DNA of 64,000 nucleotides, taken from assembly GCF_019599505.1 (NCBI RefSeq), contig NZ_RKLT01000017.1, forward strand, positions 1-64,000. The letters are read 5' to 3'. The translations under genes were made by a program, and so were the position numbers. Source of the stretch: Haloarcula nitratireducens. Its GTDB lineage: Archaea > Halobacteriota > Halobacteria > Halobacteriales > Haloarculaceae. This document shows positions 17,178 to 25,342 of this stretch, one piece after another (position 1 is the stretch's first letter; each line of letters starts with the position of its first letter). The notes beneath the pieces are model-generated. The model did no database searches and was not told the DNA's origin. It saw only the letters and a program-made list of their open reading frames with translations.

Positions 17178-18179
17178 ATGCAGTTCGACTGGATGGTGCA
17201 GTGTTACGCGGGCGCGGGGGTCCACCGGGATACCCCGATGCTCGACACTGTCGAACGAGAGACGGTATTGCACGGCGTAGACGCCGCAGTTGACGCGGGC
17301 CTGTCGGGGCTGTGGGCACCCGACCACTTCATGCTCGGCCCGAAAGCCGAGGAGTACGAGGTCTGGACGCTTCTGTCGGCGTTGGCCGAACGAACGGACG
17401 ACGTGGACCTGGGGCCGCTGGTCGGCTCGATCACCTATCGGAACCCGGCGCTACTGGCGAAGATGGCGACGACGGTGGACATCCTCTCGGAGGGTCGCCT
17501 CCGCCTCGGGCTGGGTGCCGGCTGGCACGAGGAGGAACACCGCGCCTACGGCTTCGACTTCCCCGACATCGACACGCGCATCGAGATGCTAGAGGAGGGC
17601 GTACAGCTAATCAAGGCGATGTTCACCGAGGAGCATCCGACGTTCGAAGGGGACCACTACGCCATTGACGACGCCCTGAACAACCCCAAGCCGGTGAGCG
17701 ACCCGCACCCGCCCATCGTCATCGGCGGGGCCGGCCCGCGGATGTTGCGGCTCATCGCCCGCCACGCCGACGAGTGGAACGTCGAGATAAGCGCGAGAGC
17801 GCGGGGCAAGCCAATCGACTTCAAGGTCGAGAAGTTCGACGAGTACCTGGAGAACGAGGGCCGCGACCCCGACGACGTGGAGCGGTCGTGGCTGGCCCAC
17901 GTCCTCGTCCGCGAGGACGAAGCCGCCGTCGAATCGGCCGTCGACGACATCTTCCCGCTGCCGTGGGGCGAGGAGTCCGATATGGACGAGACGCTCGACG
18001 ACGCCGAGGACGCCCGCGAGAAGGGGAGCATGCTCATCGGCACGCCCTCGCAGGTGGCGACTCAGATCGAGTCGATTCGGAATCTCGGGTTCGACAAGCT
18101 CCAGCTGATGTTCCTCGACTTCCCCGATACGCAGGGGATGGAACTGTTCAGCGAGGAGGTCATGCCCGAGTTCCGGTGA
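17178..18179 (+). CDS. LLM-class (luciferase-like, probably F420-dependent) oxidoreductase
   Basis: 333 aa TIM-barrel flavin/F420 oxidoreductase. Family signs: GLWAPDHF near the N-terminus, GPLVGSITYRNPALLAKMATTVDILSEGR in successive conserved blocks, LGLGAGWHEEEHRAYGFDFP, and IVIGGAGPRMLRLIARHADEWN. This pattern is common among haloarchaeal F420-dependent members, and Halobacteria make coenzyme F420, so that cofactor is likely. ATG at 17178 is 23-30 nt below AATTATTC (17148-17155). The next gene, an aldose-epimerase-like protein, starts 42 bp downstream on the same strand. The substrate is unknown; a sugar or hydroxyacid dehydrogenase role is possible from context. Confidence 0.85.
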   Translation: MQFDWMVQCYAGAGVHRDTPMLDTVERETVLHGVDAAVDAGLSGLWAPDHFMLGPKAEEYEVWTLLSALAERTDDVDLGPLVGSITYRNPALLAKMATTVDILSEGRLRLGLGAGWHEEEHRAYGFDFPDIDTRIEMLEEGVQLIKAMFTEEHPTFEGDHYAIDDALNNPKPVSDPHPPIVIGGAGPRMLRLIARHADEWNVEISARARGKPIDFKVEKFDEYLENEGRDPDDVERSWLAHVLVREDEAAVESAVDDIFPLPWGEESDMDETLDDAEDAREKGSMLIGTPSQVATQIESIRNLGFDKLQLMFLDFPDTQGMELFSEEVMPEFR

Positions 18180-18220
18180 GTGTGCCGGAGAACTATGTAT
18201 CGAAGCGGTGAACTCCTCGC

Positions 18221-19231
18221 ATGGCCTGTACGATAACGGACGAGTACGAGCGCCGGGGTATCGACGCCGTCTTTCTGGAGAACGATCGCCTCCGCGTCGA
18301 ACTGCTACCGGGGAAAGGCGGCGATGTCACCGAGATAATCGACAAGCGCACGGACACGAACGTCCTCTTCGAAGCGCCCCACGAGTGGCGCGCGCCGGCG
18401 ACCGGCACCGTCGGCGCGCCGGACGGCGCGTACGCCTTCCTCGACCACTACCCGGGTGGGTGGCAGAGCGTCCTGCCGGGTGCGGGCGGCCCGTCGTCGG
18501 CCCACGGCGCGCCGCTTGCGCTCCACGGCGAGTCGAGTCTCGTCCCCTTCGAGACGCGGATTCTCGACGCGGGACCGGAGCGCGTCGCGGTCGAACTCGC
18601 GGCGTCGCTCACTCGCTATCCGTTCGACCTCGAGCGCGAGATATCGCTCGCCGCGGGCGAGTCGGCCATCGAAGTGACCGAACGGGTCACCAACGCGGGT
18701 CGGGTGTCGGTCGAATATTCGTGGCTCCAGCACGTCGCGCTCGGCGAACCGCTCGTCGCCCCCGAAGCGTCGCTGTCGGTGCCCTGCGAGACGGTTCACG
18801 TCGACCCGGACCAGACGAACGACACCGCTCGGCTCCCGCCCGGCGAGACGTTCGAGTGGCCGGTCTGTGAGACCGACGACGGCCCGGTCGACCTCCGCGA
18901 GTTCCCGCCCGCCGCCGAGCGAGTCCACGACCTCGTGGCGCTCGCTGACCTCTCGGAAGGCCGTTACACGCTCTCGAACCCCGACGTCGACCTCGGTGTG
19001 ACCGTCTCGTTCCCCGAGTCGCTGTACCAGTACCTCTGGTACTGGCAGCCGCTCGGCGGGTTCGAGGACGCCCCCTTCTTCGGACGGAACTACAACGTCG
19101 GACTGGAGCCCTGCACGTCGGTTCCCAACGCCGGCCTCGACGCCGCCGTCGAGAACGGAACGGCGAACGAACTGCGGCCCGACGAGACCGTCGAGTCGAC
19201 GGTCCGCCTCTCCACGCACCCCGCCGAGTGA
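18221..19231 (+). CDS. Aldose-1-epimerase-like (galactose mutarotase superfamily, DUF4432-like) protein
   Basis: 336 aa predicted beta-sandwich of the galactose-mutarotase fold. Typical features are an N-terminal strand ending LLPGKGGDVTEIIDK, an LHGE motif (position of a catalytic-site His), WLQHVALG with a second conserved His, and a late NVGLEPCTSVPNA with the conserved Glu that acts as base in the family. It probably interconverts sugar anomers or binds a sugar ligand in the cytosol. It follows the LLM oxidoreductase by 42 bp and may share its transcript. It is less similar to classic GalM than to the DUF4432 group, so activity on hexoses is an inference. Confidence 0.75.
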   Translation: MACTITDEYERRGIDAVFLENDRLRVELLPGKGGDVTEIIDKRTDTNVLFEAPHEWRAPATGTVGAPDGAYAFLDHYPGGWQSVLPGAGGPSSAHGAPLALHGESSLVPFETRILDAGPERVAVELAASLTRYPFDLEREISLAAGESAIEVTERVTNAGRVSVEYSWLQHVALGEPLVAPEASLSVPCETVHVDPDQTNDTARLPPGETFEWPVCETDDGPVDLREFPPAAERVHDLVALADLSEGRYTLSNPDVDLGVTVSFPESLYQYLWYWQPLGGFEDAPFFGRNYNVGLEPCTSVPNAGLDAAVENGTANELRPDETVESTVRLSTHPAE

Positions 19232-19307
19232 CCGGTTCCGGTCGGCGGACCCGAGCGGACTCGGTTCGGCGGGTGGATTTATCTACCGCTCTGACGAACG
19301 GTAACGC

Positions 19308-19763
19308 ATGCCAGCGCCGTCGAAGGACACCAATCGGTACTTCGAGGAGATCGGGGAGGGAGAGACGTACAGCGTCGAGGACGCCAGAACCATCACCGAG
19401 GCGGACATCGTCAACTTCGCCGGGCTCTCGGGCGATTTCCACCCGTTGCACATGAGCGAGACCGCGGGCGAAGAGTCGGACTTCGGCGAGCGGATCGCCC
19501 ACGGCAACCTCGTCTTCTCGGTCGCCGAGGCGCTCGTCGCCGACATGAATCCGCGCTCGTTCTCCTACGGGTACGACTCGCTCCGGTTCGTCAGTCCGGT
19601 GCCCATCGGAACGACGCTGTCCGTCCACCGGGAAGTCGTCGAGACGGAGGCGTACAACGACTCGCTGGGCCGCGTCGTCTACCAGTACGAAGTGACCGAC
19701 GGCGAGGAGACGCTGTTGGTCTGTAAGCACATCACGCTGGTCGAGCGACGGGACGCCGAGTAA
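19308..19763 (+). CDS. MaoC-family (R)-specific enoyl-CoA hydratase-like protein
   Basis: Single hot-dog domain of 151 aa. The hydratase 2 motif is present as FAGLSGDFHPLH (38-48) with the catalytic Asp43 and His48, and RIAHGNLVFSVAEAL follows. It should hydrate a trans-2-enoyl-CoA. ATG at 19308 is 24-31 nt below GATTTATC (19277-19284). In the same island are a CoA-transferase and an acyl-CoA synthetase gene, so a small CoA-dependent acid pathway may exist, although the three genes are kilobases apart. Directly downstream is a broken PIN-domain gene. Confidence 0.85.
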   Translation: MPAPSKDTNRYFEEIGEGETYSVEDARTITEADIVNFAGLSGDFHPLHMSETAGEESDFGERIAHGNLVFSVAEALVADMNPRSFSYGYDSLRFVSPVPIGTTLSVHREVVETEAYNDSLGRVVYQYEVTDGEETLLVCKHITLVERRDAE

Positions 19764-19789
19764 CCGGTATTACGCTACGTCGGACTACT

Positions 19790-20159
19790 ACGTCTCCCAG
19801 CGATGCGACCGTACCGTTCCTCGAAGCGCACGAACGCGAGGAGTGGGCCGTCTCCGCGATCGTCCTCTACGAGTCCTACATGGGGTGTGTCCACGGGTAC
19901 ATCGACGGGTCGCCGGAGACGATTCGGCAGGCTATCACGGCTTCGATGGACGTGCTCCCCCGTAACTGATCGCACCGCTGGCGAAGCGTCGTCGCTCCAG
20001 CGCGAACTCGTGGACTTCGGTGTCCCAGCGGACCATCCCGACGCGCTCGTCGCGGCCTCCGCCCGCGAACACGGCGGAGCGTTCGCTACTGCCGAGAAGC
20101 ACTTCTGGAACGACGACGTGCAGTCCGTGCTGTCTGTCGCGCCGTACGACCCGTTCTGA
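19790..20159 (+). pseudogene. Broken VapC-like PIN-domain toxin gene
   Basis: Frame 2 from about 19799 reads SDATVPFLEAHEREEWAVSA, then LYESYMG and a stop at 19967. Frame 3 carries the C-terminal half, with DHPDALVAASAREHGG and FATAEKHFW, and ends at 20159. These two parts match the N- and C-terminal halves of a PIN ribonuclease domain. Removing one C from the five-C run 19957-19961 joins them into one continuous frame. The first strand with its LDTN/S-type catalytic Asp is also missing, so the N-terminus is truncated. No VapB antitoxin gene is next to it. A dead toxin remnant is the simplest reading; the frameshift alone could be a sequencing error, the missing N-terminus could not. Confidence 0.72.
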
Positions 20160-20184
20160 AACTCCGCGCCCGCGAACGACCCGC

Positions 20185-20529
20185 TCACTCCTCGTCGGGT
20201 TCGAAGTGCCAGATGCGTTCCATGAACGGGATGCCCGACTCGGGGTCCGCGTCGGCGTCGACGCCCGACTGCTTGAACTGGCCCGTGTAGCGCTCCCACT
20301 CGGCGACTTCCTCGTCGCCGTCGACGGCGTCGAGATAGGCGTCGAGGTCTTCACACTCCAGAATGCAGACGGCGACGTCCTCGCGGACGTACAGTTCGAA
20401 CTCCTCGACGCCGCCGCGTTCCATCGCGTCGGTCACCGCCTCGGGCACGTCGTCGTGGGCCTCGACGTAGGCCTCGCGCTGGTCGGGGTCGAGTCGCTGG
20501 ACGTAGACCGCCCGCTCTGTTTCCGGCAT
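20185..20529 (-). CDS. rhaM: L-rhamnose mutarotase family protein
   Basis: 114 aa ferredoxin-like alpha/beta protein of the RhaM (DUF718) family, which interconverts the alpha and beta anomers of L-rhamnose or related 6-deoxy sugars. Seen: VYVQRLDPDQREAYVEAHDD with the conserved His25 in the active-site position, then LECEDLDAYLDAV, VAEWERYTGQF and the C-terminal MERIWHF. The length matches the family (about 105-115). It is a single minus-strand gene. It is the clearest sign that rhamnose or fucose is among the sugars used by this island. Confidence 0.82.
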   Translation of the reverse strand: MPETERAVYVQRLDPDQREAYVEAHDDVPEAVTDAMERGGVEEFELYVREDVAVCILECEDLDAYLDAVDGDEEVAEWERYTGQFKQSGVDADADPESGIPFMERIWHFEPDEE

Positions 20530-20624
20530 AGCCGAAGCGACTCCCGGCGAGCCAATGAGTGTTACGCCGTCTCACGGCCCGCCGACGCGGAGCGACTTAT
20601 CACGGTCTCCGGCGTACTGGACGT

Positions 20625-21488
20625 ATGCCCACTGTCCAGACGAACGACGTCGAGACGTACTACGAGCGTCGCGGGAGCGGACCTCCGGTCGTGTTCGTCC
20701 ACGGCGCTATCCTCGACCACTCGCAGTGGGACCCGCAGGTCGAGGCGCTCGGCGACGAGTACACGACGATAGCCTACGACGTCCGCGGACACGGCCGAAC
20801 CGGCGGCTCCCCGCGCGGTCGGTACTCTATCGACCTGTTCGCCGACGACCTCGACGCGCTCCTCACGGCGCTCGACCTCGAAAGCCCGGTCATCTGCGGG
20901 CTCTCGACGGGCGGCTGTATCGCGCAGGTGCACGCGGCGCGCCACCCCGACCGCGTGGCGGGGCTCGTCCTCGCCGATACGTTTACCCCGGAACTGCTCT
21001 CTCGCAGCGAGTGGCTCCAGCGGTCGCTGCTGCTGCGGGCGACGGTTCCACCTGTCCGCCTCCTCGGCTACGAACGCGTCGAGAAACTGATGGTGTGGCT
21101 CGTAGAGCGTCTCCACGGGCGGGACGTCGGCGGCGACTACGAGAACGTCGAGCGGCTCAGGGAGACGGGGCCGAAGATGACCACCGACGAGTTCGCGAAG
21201 GTCGTCCGCGCGGTGGCCGCCTTCCACCGGACGGAGGTGGACCTCCGGTCGATTACCGTTCCCGCGCTGGTACTGTACGGCGAATACGAGTCGCCGCCCA
21301 TGCACCGGCAGGCGGCCAGACTCGGCGTCGAACTGCCGAACGCTAGTGTCCGCGACGTTCCCGGCGGCGGCCACGCCTCGAACCTCGACAACCCCGCGTT
21401 CTTCACCGCGGCGGTCCGGAAGTTTCTCGCCGACGTGTTCGACGACGCGGCGGACGCTCCCGACGGGGGCTCGGCGGGGAAGGGATGA
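20625..21488 (+). CDS. Alpha/beta-hydrolase fold protein
   Basis: 287 aa from ATG at 20625, which lies 24-29 nt below CTTATC (20596-20601). It has the oxyanion HG motif (VVFVHGA, 22-28), the nucleophile elbow GLSTGG with Ser94, and the C-terminal GGGHASNLDNP with the catalytic His. The usual acid position after strand 7 reads GEYE rather than GExD, so Glu may serve as the acid or another residue is used. It resembles 3-oxoadipate enol-lactonase-like hydrolases. It ends 58 bp before the second uxuA-like gene on the same strand. A lactonase or esterase role for sugar lactones is possible but not shown. Confidence 0.8.
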   Translation: MPTVQTNDVETYYERRGSGPPVVFVHGAILDHSQWDPQVEALGDEYTTIAYDVRGHGRTGGSPRGRYSIDLFADDLDALLTALDLESPVICGLSTGGCIAQVHAARHPDRVAGLVLADTFTPELLSRSEWLQRSLLLRATVPPVRLLGYERVEKLMVWLVERLHGRDVGGDYENVERLRETGPKMTTDEFAKVVRAVAAFHRTEVDLRSITVPALVLYGEYESPPMHRQAARLGVELPNASVRDVPGGGHASNLDNPAFFTAAVRKFLADVFDDAADAPDGGSAGKG

Positions 21489-21546
21489 CTCCTCGACGAC
21501 GCGGCCGACCCCGAAGTATTAGTACCGCGCCGACGGCTACTCGCCT

Positions 21547-22512
21547 ATGGTTTCGCCTGCACTCATCCTCCCCCCGGAGCCCGACGAACGGTGGCAGTTG
21601 GCCAAACAGATGGGCGTCGAGAAGACCGTCATCCACCCACTGGAGATCGGCGACGGCCGAACGTACTGGACCTACGACGACCTGCAGGGCCTCGACAACT
21701 GGCTCGCGGACGCCGGACTCGAATTTTCCGTCCTCGAAGGGTCGGTCCCCATCTCCGATCGGGTTCGCGTCGGTGCAGACGGTCGCGACGAGGACATCGA
21801 GGTGTTCGAGCAGTTCCTGCGCGACTGCGGGGAGGTCGGGATCCCCGTCGTCGCCTACGACTGGATGGCCGGCGTCCGCTGGGCGCGCACCGCCGCCCAC
21901 GTCGAGTCTCGGGGCGGCTCCTACGTCACCGAGTTCGACGTCGAGAAGGCGCGGGGCGGCCCCGAACCGTTCCCCGACGTGACCCGCGAGGACGTCTGGG
22001 AGGCGCTGGAGTACTTCCTGCAGGAGGTGACGCCCGTCGCCGAGGAGGCGGGCGTGAAACTCGCGCTCCACCCCGACGACCCGCCCCGCGAATCGCTGCG
22101 CGGCACGCCTCGGGTCGTCGGGAGCGTCGAGGCCTACGACCGGGTGCTCTCGGCCTACGAGAGCGAGCACAACGGCCTCACGTTCTGTCAGGGTAACTTC
22201 GCCGCGATGGGGGCGGACGTCCCCGACGCCATCGAGCGCTTCGGCGACCGCATCAACTTCGTCCACTTCCGCGACGTCGAGGGCGACGCCGACCGCTTCG
22301 TCGAGACCTGGCACGACGACGGTCCGACGGACATGCTGGCCGCGATGCGGGCCTACGAAGCACACGCCGGCGACGACGTGCCGATGCGTCCCGACCACGT
22401 CCCGACGATGGCCGGCGAGGACAACTCCAACCCCGGCTACCACACGAAGGGCCGACTGTTCGCCATCGGCTACATGCGCGGGCTCCGAGAGCAGGCCCAC
22501 GCGGACCGATAG
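21547..22512 (+). CDS. uxuA: Mannonate dehydratase paralogue (UxuA family)
   Basis: 321 aa UxuA-family TIM barrel. Shared with the family: VAYDWMAGVRW, LALHPDDPP, INFVHFRDVEG and MRPDHVPTMAGE, which supply the metal-binding His/Asp residues. It is clearly related to the protein at 14486-15547 but shorter and with several changed loops; the latter has FGYHWMPSG where this has AYDWMAG. It therefore may act on a different aldonate. ATG at 21547 lies 25-32 nt below AGTATTAG (21515-21522). Convergent with the SMP-30 gene. Confidence 0.83.
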   Translation: MVSPALILPPEPDERWQLAKQMGVEKTVIHPLEIGDGRTYWTYDDLQGLDNWLADAGLEFSVLEGSVPISDRVRVGADGRDEDIEVFEQFLRDCGEVGIPVVAYDWMAGVRWARTAAHVESRGGSYVTEFDVEKARGGPEPFPDVTREDVWEALEYFLQEVTPVAEEAGVKLALHPDDPPRESLRGTPRVVGSVEAYDRVLSAYESEHNGLTFCQGNFAAMGADVPDAIERFGDRINFVHFRDVEGDADRFVETWHDDGPTDMLAAMRAYEAHAGDDVPMRPDHVPTMAGEDNSNPGYHTKGRLFAIGYMRGLREQAHADR

Positions 22513-22527
22513 CCCGACTCAGAACTC

Positions 22528-23421
22528 TCAGACCTCGATGGCCGACCGGAACTCTTCGCGACCAGTCACGCCGAGGTCGAGGCGGTAGAGGCTCCCCGCG
22601 CCCTCGCCCTCGGTCTCTCTCGTCTCCACGCAGGCCGTCGTCACGTAGGCCGTCTCGTAGTCGTCGCCGGCGAACGTGACCGAGGACACCTTCCGCGGGT
22701 CGAACTCGACGGTCGCCTCCCGGGTCCCGTCCGGGGCGAAGCGAATCAGTTTGTTGCCGTCCCAGAACGCCGACCAGACGCGGTCCTCGCTGTCGACGGT
22801 CATCCCGTCCGGGAGTCCCTCGATGCCGCTCGCGTCGAGGAACGTCTCGACGTTCGAGATCTCGCCGGTCGCGCGGTCGTAGTCGTAGCGGTAGATGTAC
22901 CCCGGACAGTCCGGGTCGACCTCGCCGGTGTCGGTGAAGTAGAACTGCGAGCGGTCGCCGGTGAAGCCCATCCCGTTCGGCAGGACGCACTCCCGTATCA
23001 GTTCGAAGGTCCCGTCGGTGTGCAGTCTGTACAGTTGCCCGGGCAGGTCACGCTCCGGATCGGGCATCACGCCGGCGAAGACGCGGCCCTCGGGGTCGGC
23101 GATGACGTCGTTGAACCGCTCGTGAAACCGCTCCGGGTCCGGCTCGACGACGGGATCGACGGTCCCCGACGACTGGTCGAGGCGGCGGACCGCGCCCCAT
23201 TCCTGAAACAGCAACAGCGAACCGTCGGTCTGAAACGTGAACCCGCCGATTCGCTCCTCGCCGTCCTCGTAGACGAGTTCGTGGTCGTCGGCCGCCGGAT
23301 CGTAGCGGTAGATGCGTCCGTTCGGAATATCAGTCCAGTACAGCAGTTCCTCGTCGGGGTGCCACAGCGGTCCTTCGCCGGTCTCACACTCGATGTCGAC
23401 GACGAGTTCCGGTCGCGTCAT
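22528..23421 (-). CDS. SMP-30/gluconolactonase family protein
   Basis: 297 aa predicted six-bladed propeller lactonase. Metal-site features are EGPLWH near the N-terminus (Glu ligand), NGMGFTGD (Asn) and DGMTVDSEDRVWSAFWDG (Asp). It hydrolyses sugar 1,4- or 1,5-lactones to aldonates. The ATG at 23421 (MTRPELV) matches the family start; the open frame continues upstream only in the shadow of the ATPase gene. It sits 62 bp downstream of a CUT2 transporter operon on the same strand, suggesting that the imported sugar is oxidised to a lactone. Substrate not decided. Confidence 0.86.
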   Translation of the reverse strand: MTRPELVVDIECETGEGPLWHPDEELLYWTDIPNGRIYRYDPAADDHELVYEDGEERIGGFTFQTDGSLLLFQEWGAVRRLDQSSGTVDPVVEPDPERFHERFNDVIADPEGRVFAGVMPDPERDLPGQLYRLHTDGTFELIRECVLPNGMGFTGDRSQFYFTDTGEVDPDCPGYIYRYDYDRATGEISNVETFLDASGIEGLPDGMTVDSEDRVWSAFWDGNKLIRFAPDGTREATVEFDPRKVSSVTFAGDDYETAYVTTACVETRETEGEGAGSLYRLDLGVTGREEFRSAIEV

Positions 23422-23483
23422 ACGTGCGGTATCGGCCCAGTGGACCGTAAACGTGTGTGTCACAGCGAAAGACCGAACTCGGC

Positions 23484-24314
23484 TCAGTCGTCGTCCAGTA
23501 GGCCGGCGTCGAGCGTGCCGGTCGTCATCAGCTCGTTCAGTTCTTCGAGGTCCGTCTCGCTCGGTTCGAGCGTGCCGACGAGCGAGCCCCGAAACAGCAC
23601 GCCGATACGGTCGGCGTGTTCGAGGACGGACTCGATGTTGTGACTGACAATGATGATGGTGATGCCCTCGTCGGCGAGCTTGTCGATGGTGTCCTGGACG
23701 AGGCGGGTCGCTTCGACCGAGAGCGCGCTGGTCGGCTCGTCGAGGATAATGACGTCGGGATCGAACGCCAGCGCTCGGCCGATGGCGACGAGCTGGCGCT
23801 GACCGCCCGAGAGGAACTCGACTTCCGTCTTGATGTCCATGTCGCGGCCGAGCTGGTCCATCATTATCTGTTCGGTGCGGTCGTACGTCTCCTCCCAGTC
23901 GATGACCTGCAGCGGTCCGAAACCCTTGCGCGGGAACTGGCCCATGAAGATGTTCGTCGCGATGTCGAGGTCGTTCATCAGCGCCAGGTCCTGATAGACG
24001 GTCTCGATGCCGTTGTCCCGGGCGTCGGAGGGGTTGCTGAAGTGGACCTCGCGGCCGTCCTTGTAGATCTGGCCGCTCGTGGGTTCGTGGACGCCGCTGA
24101 GGACGTTCATCAGCGTCGACTTCCCCGCGCCGTTGTCGCCGACGAGCGCGTATATCTCGCCCGGCTCGACCGCCAGCGAGACGTCTTCGAGGGCGACGAT
24201 GCGACCGAACTGCTTCGTGACGTCCTCGACGCGGATCTTCGGCTCCGTCGCCCGTTCGCCGCCGGACTGCTGGGCGGATTCCTCCCCGCTCGCGGGGCTG
24301 TCCTCGACGCTCAT
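23484..24314 (-). CDS. CUT2 (ribose-type) sugar ABC transporter ATP-binding protein, single ABC domain
   Basis: 276 aa ATPase. Walker A GDNGAGKST (59-67), Q-loop YQD, signature LSGGQRQ, Walker B VIILDEPTSAL and switch His in SHN are all present, so it should be active. Classic RbsA/XylG proteins carry two ABC domains in about 500 aa; this one has a single domain and must dimerise. The N-terminal 25 residues are an acidic tail. The start ATG at 24314 overlaps the permease stop by 4 bp (ATGA), showing an operon 25318-23484 with the binding protein upstream. Confidence 0.92.
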   Translation of the reverse strand: MSVEDSPASGEESAQQSGGERATEPKIRVEDVTKQFGRIVALEDVSLAVEPGEIYALVGDNGAGKSTLMNVLSGVHEPTSGQIYKDGREVHFSNPSDARDNGIETVYQDLALMNDLDIATNIFMGQFPRKGFGPLQVIDWEETYDRTEQIMMDQLGRDMDIKTEVEFLSGGQRQLVAIGRALAFDPDVIILDEPTSALSVEATRLVQDTIDKLADEGITIIIVSHNIESVLEHADRIGVLFRGSLVGTLEPSETDLEELNELMTTGTLDAGLLDDD

Positions 24315-25318
24315 ACCGCACCACTCGCGAGGATGCGAGAGCGGATCTTGCTCTGCGTGCTGTACAGCAGGATGGCGACGAGCAGGACGATGCCGTTTAT
24401 CATCTGTATCTGGGTCGCCCCGACGACGGGGCTGTTGTTCAGCGCGGACTGGACGAGTTGGATGAGGATGACCCCGCCCAGCGCGCCGGTGATCTTCCCG
24501 CGACCGCCGAACAGGCTGATGCCGCCGATGACGGCCCCGGCGAACGCCTGGAACACCAGCCCCTCGCCGATGAGCGGCGGGACGACGCCGACGAACCCGG
24601 TCAGCATCAGTCCGGCGATGGCCGACAGCACACCGCTTATCGTGTAGATGACGATGATGAGTCGCTCGGTGTCGATGCCCACTTCGCGGGCCGAGACCTC
24701 CGAACTCCCGAGCGCGTACACCGACTGCCCGAAGGAGGTGTATCGAAGCACGAGTCCGAAGACGAGGAACGCCGCCAGCATGATGCCGATAGCGAGGTCG
24801 GGCGTGCCGCCGACCTGGACGTACAGCCTCGGGAGCCCGGTCACCGGTTGGGTCTGCATGGCCGTCTTCGCGCCCTCGAAGATGATGAGGAACGCGAGCG
24901 TCTGGAGGAACGGGTTCAGACCGACCTTCGCTATCATCACGCCGTTGGCTAATCCGATGACCGCGCCGGTGATCAGGATGACGCCGAACCCGGCCCACGG
25001 GCTGGTCGTGACGCCCCAGCAACTCGGGCACGTCCCGAGCAACATCCCGGTGAACATCGCCGAGAAGCCGGCGATGGAGCCGATAGAGAGGTCGAAGTGC
25101 CCGGAGAGGAGACAGAGGCTCTCGGCGAGGACCAACAGGCCGATGGGGACCGCGCCCCATAGTATGAGCTCCAGCGACCGGAACGTCTGGGGCACCGTCA
25201 ACAGGATACCGAGGATGACGATGCCCAGAATCGGCCATATCATGTTGTCGAGCAGCGTCAGCGCTACGTCGTCTCTATCACCGATCGTCCTGCCGACGAA
25301 ACCTTGTTCAGTAGACAT
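24311..25318 (-). CDS. CUT2 sugar ABC transporter permease (RbsC-like)
   Basis: 335 aa integral membrane protein with about eight to ten hydrophobic segments, beginning at residues 27-45. The family pattern LLSGHFDLSIGSIAGFSAM (near 70-90) is the conserved RbsC/XylH region, and GGISLFGGRGKITGALGGV near the C-terminus contains the conserved glycine-rich loop. Its start is 24 bp after the binding-protein stop and its end overlaps the ATPase start, so the three form one operon. Confidence 0.92.
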   Translation of the reverse strand: MSTEQGFVGRTIGDRDDVALTLLDNMIWPILGIVILGILLTVPQTFRSLELILWGAVPIGLLVLAESLCLLSGHFDLSIGSIAGFSAMFTGMLLGTCPSCWGVTTSPWAGFGVILITGAVIGLANGVMIAKVGLNPFLQTLAFLIIFEGAKTAMQTQPVTGLPRLYVQVGGTPDLAIGIMLAAFLVFGLVLRYTSFGQSVYALGSSEVSAREVGIDTERLIIVIYTISGVLSAIAGLMLTGFVGVVPPLIGEGLVFQAFAGAVIGGISLFGGRGKITGALGGVILIQLVQSALNNSPVVGATQIQMINGIVLLVAILLYSTQSKIRSRILASGAV

Positions 25319-25342
25319 TTTTTGAGAGGAGAGGTGGCGTCG

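Noticed and set aside
22528..24324. A single 598-aa protein joining SMP-30 and the ATPase region
   Set aside because: The first 300 residues are an Arg-rich shadow of the ABC ATPase in another frame; the SMP-30 homology begins at ATG 23421.
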